Shown: positions 45,970 to 56,692 of the stretch, in pieces
Numbering within the stretch: position 1 is the stretch's first letter
Layout: the number at the start of each line of letters is the position of its first letter
NCBI GenBank assembly: GCA_963680875.1
Contig: OY804575.1
Coordinates: 106,982,505 to 107,046,504 of the forward strand
Reading direction: 5' to 3'
DNA: 64,000 bases
Source of the DNA: Bathymodiolus brooksi
Taxonomy: Eukaryota > Mollusca > Bivalvia > Mytilida > Modiolidae
Made by a program: the position numbers and the translations under genes
Notes under the pieces: generated by a model
Database searches by the model: none
Seen by the model: only the letters and a program-made list of their open reading frames with translations
What the model was told of the DNA's origin: nothing

Positions 45970-48900
45970 CTATATGTTTTCGGTCACAAGCTTCAGTAAC
46001 GCTTTTCCGATGTCCTTTTCTGATGATGGAAACATTCCTGAAAAAGCTAGACCTTTTAAATACTCTGCTTTCCGCATCCAGTCTGGTTGTTGCAACATAA
46101 CATATTCGCCAGTTTTCATCCAGGCTGGTTTGTTTCTTCTACGTGCAGACTTTCTAAAGACAGTGTTATCTTCATCTTCGTCCTTGTCTTCGTCTTCCTC
46201 TTCAGGGCCCTGTTGTCTTGTCCTTTCAGGACTTAACTCACCAGTTCTCTCTTCTATAACTGGTAGAACATCAGTCTCTGCACGTGTATTCGATGATTCT
46301 TGAAAAGATGTTTCAGTATTCACTGTAGATTCTGACAAGTTAGAATCTGTGTCTGTGTCTGTTGTTTCAAAGGTCTCTGTTGTGTTCGATGTTGTAATCG
46401 AATCGTCTATCTCAATTGGTGTCGGTTCTGAAGGTTGTCTGTCTATCGCTTCTGTTTCCTGATGTTGGGCGTCCCCTGTAACATCAGTTTCCTTCACTTC
46501 ATCTAACTCTGGCTGAGATGTGTATGGTTCAGATGATGGACCATCTATCTCTGCAGATTGAGTAGTTTCTAAGAAGACAGATTCCTCCTCCGTTTGATCT
46601 TCATCGCTAGGATCTGGAATGTTTATCTTGTTTCTGTTTGGTAAATGGCCTACCGGTAAAAGTAAGTTCCGATGTAGTGTTCTGTTTTTACCGGTACCAT
46701 TTTCTCGTCTTACTACAAAAACTGGGATATCTAAGTTTGGTTGCTTGAGTACGACATACGGGTTATCTTCCCAATGATCGCTGAGTTTGTGTTTTCCATC
46801 CCATGCTACTATCTTTACTAAAACTGTATCGCCAACTTCTACAATGCCTCCTCTTGTCTTGAGATCATACCCATCCTTTTGATGTTCTTGGGCTTTCTTT
46901 GTGGTTGATAAGGTAATCTTATATGCGCTTGACATTCTATCTTTTAATTCTTTAATATATTTTGAAGTTGGTATGTTGTTGTTGTTACATGGATGAGTGT
47001 TGAAGGTTATATCTACTGGAAGTAATGGTTCTCGTCCAAATAGTAGAAAGTACGGTGTCATTCCAGTAGTGTCATGCTTAGTGCTGTTATACGCATGAGT
47101 CATGGTGTTGACGTGCGACTTCCAATCCCTTTTCTGTTCTGGGTTGAGTGTTCCAAGCATTGATAGTAGTGTTCGGTTAAACCTTTCACAGACACCATTT
47201 CCTTGTGGATGGTAAGGTGTGGTGCGTGATTTTGTCATACCAGCAAGTTCACATAACTCTTTGATTAGTTTGCCCTCAAAGTTGGCACCTTGGTCACTGT
47301 GTATGCGTTTGGGAAAACCATAGTGGACAACAAAGTTGTTCAGAAATGCTTCAGCTGTTGTTCTTGCTGTGGTGTTTTTGGTTGGTACCGCTAGCGCATA
47401 CTTAGTAAAATGGTCGGTGATGACTAGTATGTATTGATATCCTCCTTTAGATGTTTCAAGTCCAAGAAAATCCATACATACTAGTTCCAGAGGTTGTGAG
47501 GTTGTTATGCTGACTAAAGGAGCTTGATCCCTTCTTGGGGTTTTCCTTTTCAAGCATCTATCGCATGATGAAATCCAATCCTCTACATCTCTAGTTAAAC
47601 CATGCCAAAAAAATCTATCGCGAATGAGAGATGTGGTTCTGTCTCTACCCTGGTGGCCCATCTGATCATGAAGAGATCTTATAATCATTGATCGATGACT
47701 TCGTGGTATTATAAGTTGGAAGTGTTTCTCTCCGGTTGTACTGTTGGTAACTAACCGTATAAGTACCTTGTCTTTTACCTGTAAGTTATCAAAATTCTGG
47801 AAGAGAACACGGTGTTCTGGAGTCTTAGGGACACTGGATCTGCGTGGCTTCTGTCCTGACATCACCTGTGAAATCCAAAAACGAAGAACTCCATCTTTAT
47901 TCTGAGCGTCTGCTAAGTCTACCCTGTTAGAAATGAAAGGATCTGAAAGATGATTAGTGATCTCAGCTGAAAAAGAAATAGTTTCTATAGCTGGCACTGA
48001 GATAAAATTACAAATAGCCTGTACTGATGCTAATGGTAATTCACTGGTGTTGTCGGTGATGTTTGCTAGTGCTGGTAATCTTGACAATGCATCTGCATCT
48101 GCGTTGTTTACTCCGGGTCTGTATTTAATTTCAAAATTATAAGATGAAAGTGCAGCAATCCATCTTTGAGTAGTGGCATCTAACTTTGCTGACGAAAGAA
48201 CATAGGTAAGTGGATTGTTGTCGGTGTAAACGATAAATTTGGATGTCATGAGGTAGTCACTGAATTTATCAGTAACTGCCCACTTTAACGCTAAGAATTC
48301 TAGACGATGAGCTGGGTAGTGCTGTTCTGATTTGGTGAGTCCATGACTTGCATAGGCAATGACACGCTTATGACCTTCTTGTTCCTGATAGAGGATAGCT
48401 CCTAATCCGCGTCCAGAAGCATCTGTATGTAATTCAAATGATTGAGTAAAGTTTGGATAACCAAGTATAGGCGGTGTAATAAGACAAGATTTCAAGGTGG
48501 TAAAGGCGTTTTCTTGTGCTTCTCCCCAAGTCCATGCTATTCTAGAGTTCTCTACTTTAGACTTCTTTCCTTTCTTTTTCGTAGTTACTGGTATAAGATT
48601 CGTCAATGGTCGAGCTATTCTGGAAAAATCCTTGACAAATCGTCGGTAGTAGCCAACAAAACCTAAAAACCTTCTTACCTCTTCAGGTGTTGTTGGTGTT
48701 GGCCAGGACTTAACCTTTTCAATTTTATCAGGATCTGGCTCTATTCCGTGCTCGGATACTACATGTCCGACATAGCGAACTTTTGGCATGAAGAATGAAC
48801 ATTTCTTAGGAGAAAGTTTCAATCCTGTCTCTCTCAGTCGTTGGAAAACCAAATCAATTCTGTGAAGATGTTCCTCGTAAGTATCTGAAAATATGATGAC

Positions 48901-50382
48901 ATCATCTAAGTAAACAAAACATATTTTCAAGTTCAGGTCTTGTAGAATGGTTTCCATTAGTCTTTGATATGTAGCTGGACTGTTTGCTAATCCAAACGGC
49001 ATGCGTTCATATTCATAAAAGCCTAGTGGGCCTACTGTAAATGCTGTTCTCTCTTTGTGTTCTTCTTCTATCTCTATTTGATGATATCCTGATTTCATGT
49101 CTATGACAGTGAAATATTTGTTACCAGCTAGTCCTTCCAGAATCTCTTCTATCCGTGGTAGTGCATGTGCATCTTTGATGGTGTTCGTGTTTAGTTGGCG
49201 ATAGTCGACACACATACGTAGTTTCCCATCCTTCTTTCGACACAGAACGATATTCGATGTCCAAGGAGAGTGCGACTGTCTGATGATTCCACTAGCCAAT
49301 AGTTGGTGGATGTGGTCTCTCACCTCCTCGTACATCGTAGGTGGTATATGTCTGTGTTTCTGTTTGAAGGGTAGATCATTCGTGAGGTCTATCCTGTGTC
49401 TGACCATGTGGGTATGTCCGATGTCTAAGTCATCCTGAGACATGATATCGGTATAGCTCTGTATCAGTTCTTTGCCCTTATTAATCTGACATTCGGTTAG
49501 TCCATCAGTACATATAGTTAATTCAGATGTATCCATGTCTGATTCTGCTTCTTCTTCATACTTCTGTATGCTCTGTATATGTACTGGTTGTAGTTCACAA
49601 AGGATGCTATGTGGTGATATGGATACGGTTCTGGTTGATATGTTGGTGATATGTACATCAGTTGTCTCGTGGTTGTGATATGTATATGACACGACTGTTG
49701 GGGTAATATCCAAATCGAGAGGTATTGATGATCGTTTGGTTGGTTGTATCAGTGCACACACAGGGTGGTATGGTAGTTTCCTGTCCATATATCCTGAAAT
49801 GACGACTTCTGAATTTGGTTGAATTAATATTGTTTTCTTCTCTGCGGATTTAATGACTGCTAATTTGTTCTGTTGTCTGCGTAAGTTACGTTCTCTCAAG
49901 GTTAAACATCTTAAAGCCATATAAACAGAAGTAAATAAATGTGCATCCTGTAAATACTTATCCCCATAAGTTCCTTGTAACTGGTCTATAAAGGAAGAAA
50001 GAATATTAGTTCCAATTAAAACTAGTACAGCTGAGTTATAGTTGCTATCTGGTACCACTAAAAATAAACAATTATGAAGTTTAGAATCTTTCGAATGTGT
50101 GCCACGAGAACCTAGTATGGTTAAATCGACCTCAATAAAACCTTCATATGGCAATTCTTGCCCATCAGCGCATTCTATTCTGAGTAACTCTTTAATAGGA
50201 TGAATAGGTAAATCTGAAAAATTATCAATGTAAAAGGAATGGCTAACTGTAGATACTGATGAACCTGTATCAATTAAAGAAATAGTGTTAATAGTACCTA
50301 CAATAACATTAACTTCATTTGAAGTCCCAACTAAACTTGATAAATAGTTTTTCTTGGGGCGTGTGTGTCCTCGACCAAGCAT
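45970..50382 (-). CDS. pol: pol polyprotein of the gypsy element
   Basis: 1,470 codons. Aspartic protease: LIDTGSS (residues ~36-42). Reverse transcriptase: CVDYRQLN and the active site YLDD (491-494; 48,901-48,912). RNase H: HTDASGRGLGA (~650). Integrase: an HHCC zinc domain (ending CDRC, ~940), then the DDE triad as CMDFLG (~970), HSDQGANF (~1028) and NGVCERFNR (~1065), with exactly 35 residues between the last Asp and Glu. The final ~250 residues are Ser/Thr/Glu-rich with an acidic run, then a basic patch KSARRRNKP. The ATG at 50,382 lies 8 nt after gag's stop, but this frame is open 42 nt further upstream, overlapping gag by 33 nt; expression is probably by -1 frameshift. All catalytic residues are present. 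Confidence 0.95.
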   Translation of the reverse strand: MLGRGHTRPKKNYLSSLVGTSNEVNVIVGTINTISLIDTGSSVSTVSHSFYIDNFSDLPIHPIKELLRIECADGQELPYEGFIEVDLTILGSRGTHSKDSKLHNCLFLVVPDSNYNSAVLVLIGTNILSSFIDQLQGTYGDKYLQDAHLFTSVYMALRCLTLRERNLRRQQNKLAVIKSAEKKTILIQPNSEVVISGYMDRKLPYHPVCALIQPTKRSSIPLDLDITPTVVSYTYHNHETTDVHITNISTRTVSISPHSILCELQPVHIQSIQKYEEEAESDMDTSELTICTDGLTECQINKGKELIQSYTDIMSQDDLDIGHTHMVRHRIDLTNDLPFKQKHRHIPPTMYEEVRDHIHQLLASGIIRQSHSPWTSNIVLCRKKDGKLRMCVDYRQLNTNTIKDAHALPRIEEILEGLAGNKYFTVIDMKSGYHQIEIEEEHKERTAFTVGPLGFYEYERMPFGLANSPATYQRLMETILQDLNLKICFVYLDDVIIFSDTYEEHLHRIDLVFQRLRETGLKLSPKKCSFFMPKVRYVGHVVSEHGIEPDPDKIEKVKSWPTPTTPEEVRRFLGFVGYYRRFVKDFSRIARPLTNLIPVTTKKKGKKSKVENSRIAWTWGEAQENAFTTLKSCLITPPILGYPNFTQSFELHTDASGRGLGAILYQEQEGHKRVIAYASHGLTKSEQHYPAHRLEFLALKWAVTDKFSDYLMTSKFIVYTDNNPLTYVLSSAKLDATTQRWIAALSSYNFEIKYRPGVNNADADALSRLPALANITDNTSELPLASVQAICNFISVPAIETISFSAEITNHLSDPFISNRVDLADAQNKDGVLRFWISQVMSGQKPRRSSVPKTPEHRVLFQNFDNLQVKDKVLIRLVTNSTTGEKHFQLIIPRSHRSMIIRSLHDQMGHQGRDRTTSLIRDRFFWHGLTRDVEDWISSCDRCLKRKTPRRDQAPLVSITTSQPLELVCMDFLGLETSKGGYQYILVITDHFTKYALAVPTKNTTARTTAEAFLNNFVVHYGFPKRIHSDQGANFEGKLIKELCELAGMTKSRTTPYHPQGNGVCERFNRTLLSMLGTLNPEQKRDWKSHVNTMTHAYNSTKHDTTGMTPYFLLFGREPLLPVDITFNTHPCNNNNIPTSKYIKELKDRMSSAYKITLSTTKKAQEHQKDGYDLKTRGGIVEVGDTVLVKIVAWDGKHKLSDHWEDNPYVVLKQPNLDIPVFVVRRENGTGKNRTLHRNLLLPVGHLPNRNKINIPDPSDEDQTEEESVFLETTQSAEIDGPSSEPYTSQPELDEVKETDVTGDAQHQETEAIDRQPSEPTPIEIDDSITTSNTTETFETTDTDTDSNLSESTVNTETSFQESSNTRAETDVLPVIEERTGELSPERTRQQGPEEEDEDKDEDEDNTVFRKSARRRNKPAWMKTGEYVMLQQPDWMRKAEYLKGLAFSGMFPSSEKDIGKALLKLVTENI

Positions 50383-50390
50383 ATGCCCCT

Positions 50391-51638
50391 CTATGTTGGC
50401 CTCTTGAAGTTTAACCCTGCTGTTCTACTGTGGTCTAACCTTGCCCTGCAACCAATTTGGATGTGTCCTGTTTGACCACACCTATAGCACCTCGGGAGAC
50501 GATCTTCATCTCTATTATACGTCGATTGATGCCCTTGATGTCGGATGTTCGGATAAGTAGAATGAGTATTGTTTTGACCATGACGATTGGTTGGCGTGGT
50601 ATTATATCTTTGATCATGACGAGTAAAGTTGTTCCTAGATGCGATAGATGCTTGTCCTCGTCCTCTCCAATTACGATGAGTATCTTCGGAGGAATGCGTG
50701 TTAAATTGTCTATTCTGTTTTAGTTCTTGTATATCAGCTGCCATCTGTTGTATTGTAGCTCTTATATCCTCATTGGTGCTTTGTGTTTTTGGTGTCATCA
50801 TCTTTGTGGTTGCTGTTGTTACAGTTCTTCTTATATTTGTTTCATGGTCTCGCATTTCCTTTTTTAAGGTGTCGAAATCTTTGACAATATAGTGGAGATG
50901 TCCAGATGTATCTTGTAGATGTTGACTAAGTCCACTCCAAAACCTTGAGCAAAGTTTCTCATTCATTTCCTCACGTCTTACCACGTTTTTCTGACACGCT
51001 TTGTATAGTAGATCCTCTATTCGATTAGCCCAAGTGGTCACATCTTCGTCGGTTTTCTGCTGAGCGTCGTAAAACTCTCTCATTAATAAGTCATCCTGAA
51101 TGGAGATTCCATATGCACTCTCTAGTTTGTGTAAGAGGGTTTCAATGTTTGTGTCAGCGCCTAGTCGTATGGCTATACGGGCAGCGTCGCCCTTCAGTGA
51201 TCGTCTAACGGCCATGTCGACTATATGTGACGGAAACTGAGATCTTCTGAGTGTGTCTACTTCGTATTTCCATAAGTCATAAGGAGCTTCTCCTTTTCCC
51301 AGTTCCCCAAAGAAAGTTGAGATCCTAGGAGTATAGTTCATCGTTCCGTGACTAGTAGTATCTACCGGTATTGAAGAATGTGTATTAGCTGATGTTGTTG
51401 TCCTTTGGTTTGGAGAAGTTGTGTTAACGTTGTGGTGTTGTCTAACTTCTGGTTTTACAGTGTCTGCGACATAATTTGCCATCCAGTTTCTGAGACCTTC
51501 CGGACTAGATAATTTAGGTTTCGTCCCTAATGTCTTAAAAGCAGATATCAATGCTTCTTGTTCATCCTTAGATAAATCGATGTCTTCATATGGTGTGTCA
51601 TCAATGGTAATAATGGCGTCACTGTTCTGGCTTGCCAT
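50391..51638 (-). CDS. gag: gag polyprotein of the gypsy element
   Basis: 415 codons. An N-terminal acidic region is followed by a capsid-like retrotransposon gag domain around residues 100-270 (FFGELGKGEAPYDLWKYEV, LKGDAARIAIRLG, MREFYDAQQKTDEDVTTWAN). A basic Arg/Asn/His-rich stretch precedes the CCHC zinc knuckle CYRCGQTGHIQIGC (residues 384-397). It makes the particle that packages the element RNA. The stop at 50,391 lies within the overlap with pol. Confidence 0.93.
   Translation of the reverse strand: MASQNSDAIITIDDTPYEDIDLSKDEQEALISAFKTLGTKPKLSSPEGLRNWMANYVADTVKPEVRQHHNVNTTSPNQRTTTSANTHSSIPVDTTSHGTMNYTPRISTFFGELGKGEAPYDLWKYEVDTLRRSQFPSHIVDMAVRRSLKGDAARIAIRLGADTNIETLLHKLESAYGISIQDDLLMREFYDAQQKTDEDVTTWANRIEDLLYKACQKNVVRREEMNEKLCSRFWSGLSQHLQDTSGHLHYIVKDFDTLKKEMRDHETNIRRTVTTATTKMMTPKTQSTNEDIRATIQQMAADIQELKQNRQFNTHSSEDTHRNWRGRGQASIASRNNFTRHDQRYNTTPTNRHGQNNTHSTYPNIRHQGHQSTYNRDEDRLPRCYRCGQTGHIQIGCRARLDHSRTAGLNFKRPT
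50409..50415 (-). promoter_or_regulatory. Putative -1 ribosomal frameshift site GTTAAAC
   Basis: In gag frame the heptamer reads G-TTA-AAC, the X-XXY-YYZ layout, falling inside the 33-nt gag/pol overlap. A -1 slip enters pol directly. Confidence 0.7.
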
Positions 51639-53312
51639 TCTCTAATATTTGAAGTACTAATATCTTTAGTTCAAATTAGAATCAAAATTACAAAAATAAT
51701 TCAAAGTGGTATCAATATAGACTTCCTGAAACAATATATATATATACATACAAGAAAATGTCTAATAGATACAACAATATATAGCAATATATTATATAAA
51801 AACAATCAACACATAAGATACATGTATGTCATTTATAAACATCTAGTGCATGAAACAACTGTATTGTATTAAAGTATAATTCAACAATCTTATATCAAGG
51901 ACAAAGACAATAGTAATGATTAATATGATCAATAGGTAATAATACTGTAATATATATGTATATATTAAGTCAAGTCACAAGAAACACAACAGTATGGGTA
52001 TAACACAGTATAATAATTTTTAATTTTAAATTAAATTAACCACAATGAGTTAACTAAATAAATGTATGACTATGTGGTCTCGATATGTATCAATTAGTTG
52101 TCTTGTCAATATAGATGAACACTGTGTACACTGGTTCACTCTTAGGAGTTGCTTCTAAGTATGTGATAAAGTTGTCTCCAAGTGATAAGCTGTCTAAGTG
52201 ATAAAGTTGTTTCTAAGTGATAAAGTTTACAAATGTATCAATGTCCTTATACAATAAAAATATATACCTTTCTGCAACAAGTCTGGAAGCTCTTTTTTTT
52301 TTTTTTTTTTTTTTTCTTTTGGTTGCAAAATAACACGATTGTAGTCGGTATAATCAAATGTCGCGTTTTACGGTTCATACGGTATCGCGATGCTAGCTAT
52401 ATACGTATGTATTACAATGAGTATCAGATATGTGAAATCAAATAATAAAAATTCAATTATATCAACTAAGTTCAAGTCCAGATGAGTGTTAACTCAAATA
52501 GTCAAAGTTGAAAAGTGTTCAATCAACAAGAACCAAAAAAATAAAAAATAAAAATAAAGTCCACTAAACTATCAACCAGTATCAAAATATCAAAGTACTA
52601 CTATAGAATATCAAAGGACCAACACTAAACTAAAGTCAAGTTCACTTCAAATAGTTGTCAAACCTCAATGTAAACAAACAAAATCCTAAACCGGATGTAC
52701 CTATATACTGAACCGGAAATGAAGAACCCGGGGGGGTGGTAGGAGTGTGCGATTTCACTCTAAGTCCATACCAATATGACTTACGAAAACAATATAATAA
52801 AGTCTAAGTTAAACAAATATATGACAGTACAAACGTATACTAATGTAACATTAAACACACAAAAAAATTTACATTTACAAACAAACAAAAAAACATTTAT
52901 AAACACATGACAAAAATTTACATTTACTACAAACAAGTAGATTTCTAAGTTTGTTTTTTTTTGTTTTTTTTTTTTTTTTAACTCAAAAGATAGGAATGAG
53001 GTAAACACACATAGAACATTCAAAATAAATATACACACAATATTACAAACAAAAAACACAAATACATAAATTTACCTTAATTTAATGAAGTGAAAATCCA
53101 ATAACTGTTTGTGAAATCCAACTGGAACGGGTGTGAAGGTTGAATTCTAGAACTTCCGATTACCATAAATAGCACAGGTATTTTCCACGGTCAACTCGAT
53201 CGATCGGTAGAGTGCACACATTCTACATGAAATTTAGGTCGATCCTTGCCTTCCACCAATGATCATTTTGTCCTCAAAATGTAGTTGAATTCTATTTTAC
53301 GTTGGGAGCCAA
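51639..53312 (-). other. 5' leader of the gypsy element
   Basis: About 1.67 kb without coding potential between the 5' LTR and gag, including homopolymer runs (poly-T at 52,292-52,315; poly-A/T near 52,950). A long leader is expected to hold the packaging signal; none can be pinpointed. Confidence 0.7.
53301..53311 (-). promoter_or_regulatory. Putative primer-binding site
   Basis: TGGCTCCCAAC in element sense, one base after the 5' LTR. It begins TGG as needed to pair with a tRNA CCA end; the tRNA was not identified. Confidence 0.6.
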
Positions 53313-53719
53313 TAAAACCGGGCTGGTCAGTTGGGTATATAAATAACGAGCTGATCCTAGTTATATATAATTTATTTCGTCATCTATGGGGGTTTTAACC
53401 CTGTCTGTGGGACCAGGTTTCGGAAACTTTGAACCAATAGAAAGCATGATAAGAATATCCAAGGAAAGAAATGATTCCAAGGCATGTGACATACCAAGCA
53501 TGTTCATCCAGGTGTGTCGTTATCTAATCAATAAACAATACTAGAGTAGTTTTAATGAGATCGATAATTATAGCTCATTTAATAATTTATTAATATAATA
53601 TATAAAAGTAATTATATACAAGTTGAAATATTTTATTTAAGACATATGCGAAGTTGTTAATTACTGAATACATAATTATGAAATAAAACTATTACTATGG
53701 TAAAATACACCCTATCACA
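53313..53719 (-). repeat. 5' LTR, 407 bp (short form)
   Basis: Matches the outer parts of the 3' LTR with no difference seen, but lacks two internal blocks. Keeps the TATA-like AT-rich core ('ttttatatattatatt' in element sense). Confidence 0.92.
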
Positions 53720-54045
53720 TATGTATCCTATAGAAATACAGTATACAAAACATGGAATAAAATGTATGTACTACATGATGTCCTTTAGTCGGAACTATGT
53801 GCGAAAGATTGATGAGTACATGATCAAACACGGGAGTTCACACATGATGTAAACCTATACTGTTCACACATAGTTGCTGTCTTTATATATTCTTACCTTT
53901 CTCTGTGTAGATTTTACACCGATATCATGATGTTCAAATATAAATGTGTAAAATACGTCTTATTCAGTGTTCAATGCACGTTACTGGAATCACCTTCATC
54001 AGGCTGTGATAAAGTTTGTCAGTTAAACACCATAACCCTAAGCCC

Positions 54046-55375
54046 CCTTCATCAGGTACGCTTGAAAATGATATGCTGTGACCATAATGCTAATATATAA
54101 GTTTTAAATATAGAAAATAAATGAGAACTATAAATAGATAGTAGATTCCTATAATAAATAGCTAAGAGCCTTATTACATAGATAATTAAGTTATATTTAT
54201 TATATATTGTAATTAAATGTAGGAAAAAAATAACAAAAGAGTGAGTGTCGATTTGATCAGATGGTACCTGTGCTATTAACACAAGGCATATCAGGTGCTT
54301 TTTGCTCACATGAAGAGTAATTCCACCAGACCACGGCTCACCCGATGTTTTATTGTAAAGGTAACTGTAATAAAGATTCTAAAATCTGTTGTGCAATGGC
54401 TTGTAAATAAAGGGAAGTAACTCCAAATATAAATGTGGCATTCCAACTTTAATACCATAATATACCAGACCACAGGCACTAGATACCTTATTAATAAAAC
54501 AAAAACGTCCATAAAGTGATTGGTAAGAAAATATGTCTTTTTTAATATAAAAAGAGAAGGAATTCAGTGCAAAAATTGCCAAAATGCAAACAAATCGGTC
54601 TAATTTTTCGTGAACCCTGGGTTTTCACTTTTAAACTATTATGAGATGTTTAAAATCTTGCATTGGAATGTCGTGCTCCTAGACCACCTCTACTCAAGAT
54701 ATAACATCGTAATCCTCAGAAATTAAACATGTATAAGTCATTCACTAAGCACTTTATTTAGGCATCAAAATACAACTAAATCCAATCACATTTGGATCAA
54801 ATTAATCATTATATATTGACCTTCAATTACCAATTTTCTATGCCATTACATTTACTATCTTTCCAAAACAAAAAAAAGCAAAAAGAACTTTTTTACTTAA
54901 AAAGAGCAACTTTTACAGTTTCTCAGATCTGATTGACGAGTTATTGTTGGCTTACCTTTAGCCAACAGGACGCGTTTCTGGAATTACTTCAAGTGAGTGA
55001 TCGATTGTTGGTTAACGTCGACTGAGCATTTGTTCAGCTATATCATGGCGAGAACAAGTTAATTTTCAATAAAATGATGATGAGGTCAGCTTTGTACTAG
55101 ACCAACACGCTTAGTTGGATTTTTTATAGTGCTAGCTCGCTGAAACAACAGTCCGCGGATAGATATGTCGTCCCACTCGGACACATTATCCTTATTCCGA
55201 GCCAATCAGTCTTTGCTCTTTCTCCTAAATGCTGCGTGCTTAGCGGAGAAGCAACAAATACCAATTTTATAGTCTTTGGTTTGACACGATCGGGGATCGA
55301 ACCCATGATCTCCCGCACTCGAAGCGACAACGCTAACCATTACACCTCCGACGCGGTTTGGAAATTTACCTCAAC
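54046..55375. repeat. Tandem ~1.3-kb unit, copy 1
   Basis: Begins CCTTCATCAGGTACGC; contains AATAAATGAGAACTATAAAT, GTGTCGATTTGATCAGATGG, ACCACGGCTCACCCGATG and CCTCTACTCAAGATATAAC, then a minus-strand SINE A near the right end. Repeated three and a part times to the right. Conserved small open frames are a property of the unit and are not persuasive genes. Confidence 0.85.
54993..55359 (-). repeat. SINE A in unit 1
   Basis: GTGAGTGATCG tail, CAGCTATATCATGGCGAGAA core, box-B complement GGGGATCGAACCC and head complement CCATTACACCTCCGACGCGG. Confidence 0.85.
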
Positions 55376-56692
55376 CTTCAACAGGTACACTCAAAAAGGT
55401 ATACTGTAACCATAATGTTAATACAGAAGTTTTATACAGAAAATAAATGAGAACTATAAATAGATAGTAGATTCCTATAATAAATAGCTAAGAGCCTTAT
55501 TACATAGATAATTAAGTTATATTTATTATATATTGTAATTAAATGTAGGAAAAAAATAACAAAGGAGTGAGTGTCGATTTGATCAGATGGTACCTGTGCT
55601 ATTAACACAAGGCATATCAGGTGCTTTTTGCTCACATGAAGAGTAATTCCACCAGACCACGGCTCACCCGATGTTTTATTGTAAAGGTAACTGTAATAAA
55701 GATTCTAAAATCTGTTGTGCAATGGCTTGTAAATAAAGGGGAGTAACTCCAAATATAAATGTGGCATTCCAAATTCAATACCATAATGTACCAAGCCACA
55801 GGCACTAGATACCTTATTAATAATACAAAACGTCCATAGAGTGATCGGTAAGAAAACGTGTCTTTTGTAATATAAAAAGAGAAGGATTTCAGTGCAAAAA
55901 TTGCCTAAATGTAAACAATCGGTCTATTTTTTCGTGAACCCTGGGTTTTCACTTTTAAACTATTATGAGATGTTTAAAATTTTGCATTGGAATGTCGTGC
56001 TCCTAGACCACCTCTACTCAAGATATAACATCGTAATCCTCAGAAATTAAACATGTATAAGTCATTCACTAAAAGCTCTAATTAGGCGTCAATATACAAC
56101 TAAATCCAATCACATTTGGATCAAAATAATCATTATATATTGACCGTCAATTACCAATTTTCTATGCCATTACATTTACTATCTTTCCAAAAGAAAACAA
56201 AGCAAAAAGAACTGTTTTACTTAAAAAAGGGCAACTTTTACATTTTCTCAACTCTGATTGGCGAGTTATTGTTTGCTTACCTTTAGCCGACAGGACGCGT
56301 TCCTTGAATTACTTCAAGTGAGTGATCGTTTGTTGTTTGACGTCAACTCAGCATTTGTTCAGCTATATCATGGCGAGAACAAGTTAATTTTCAATGAAAT
56401 GATGATGAGGTCCGCTTTGTACTAGACCAACACGCTTAGCTGGATTGTTTATAGTGCTAGCTCGCTGAAACAACAGTCCGCGGACAGACATGTCACCCCA
56501 CTCGGACACATTATCCTGATTCCGACCCAACAAGTTTTTGCTCTTTCTCCTAAATGCTGCGTGCTTAGCGGAGAAGCAACAAATACCAATTTCATAGTCT
56601 TTGGTTTAACCCGATCGGGGATCGAACCCACGACCTACCGCACTCGCTTCACTAATCATTACACCACCGATGCGGTTTGGAATTTATCTCAA
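55376..56692. repeat. Tandem ~1.3-kb unit, copy 2
   Basis: Collinear with copy 1 at 1,330-bp offset, a few per cent different by eye. Confidence 0.85.
56319..56678 (-). repeat. SINE A in unit 2
   Basis: Same insertion point and orientation as in unit 1; a short deletion removes part of the box A complement. Confidence 0.85.

Larger units (their letters stand above)
44422..53719 (-). mobile_element. Ty3/gypsy LTR retrotransposon, 9.3 kb, structurally near intact
   Basis: Minus-strand element flanked by the 4-bp TSD TATG (44,418-44,421 and 53,720-53,723). Order in its own sense: 5' LTR (53,313-53,719), PBS, ~1.67-kb leader, gag, pol (protease, RT, RNase H, integrase), polypurine tract, 3' LTR (44,422-45,887). 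Domain order with integrase last is Ty3/gypsy. The ORFs are uninterrupted, and the shared LTR parts (407 bp) look identical by eye, so the insertion is recent. The 3' LTR is 1,059 bp longer than the 5' LTR. No envelope-like ORF. Confidence 0.95.

Noticed and set aside
45970..46800. Possible envelope-like product at the pol 3' end
   Set aside because: The frame is continuous with pol; the tail is Ser/Thr/Glu-rich without signal peptide or membrane segment, so no env is called.
44422..53719. Unequal LTRs explained by recombination between two different elements
   Set aside because: The 4-bp target duplication matches on both sides and the shared LTR parts look identical, which favours a single insertion; not excluded, since 4 bp can match by chance.
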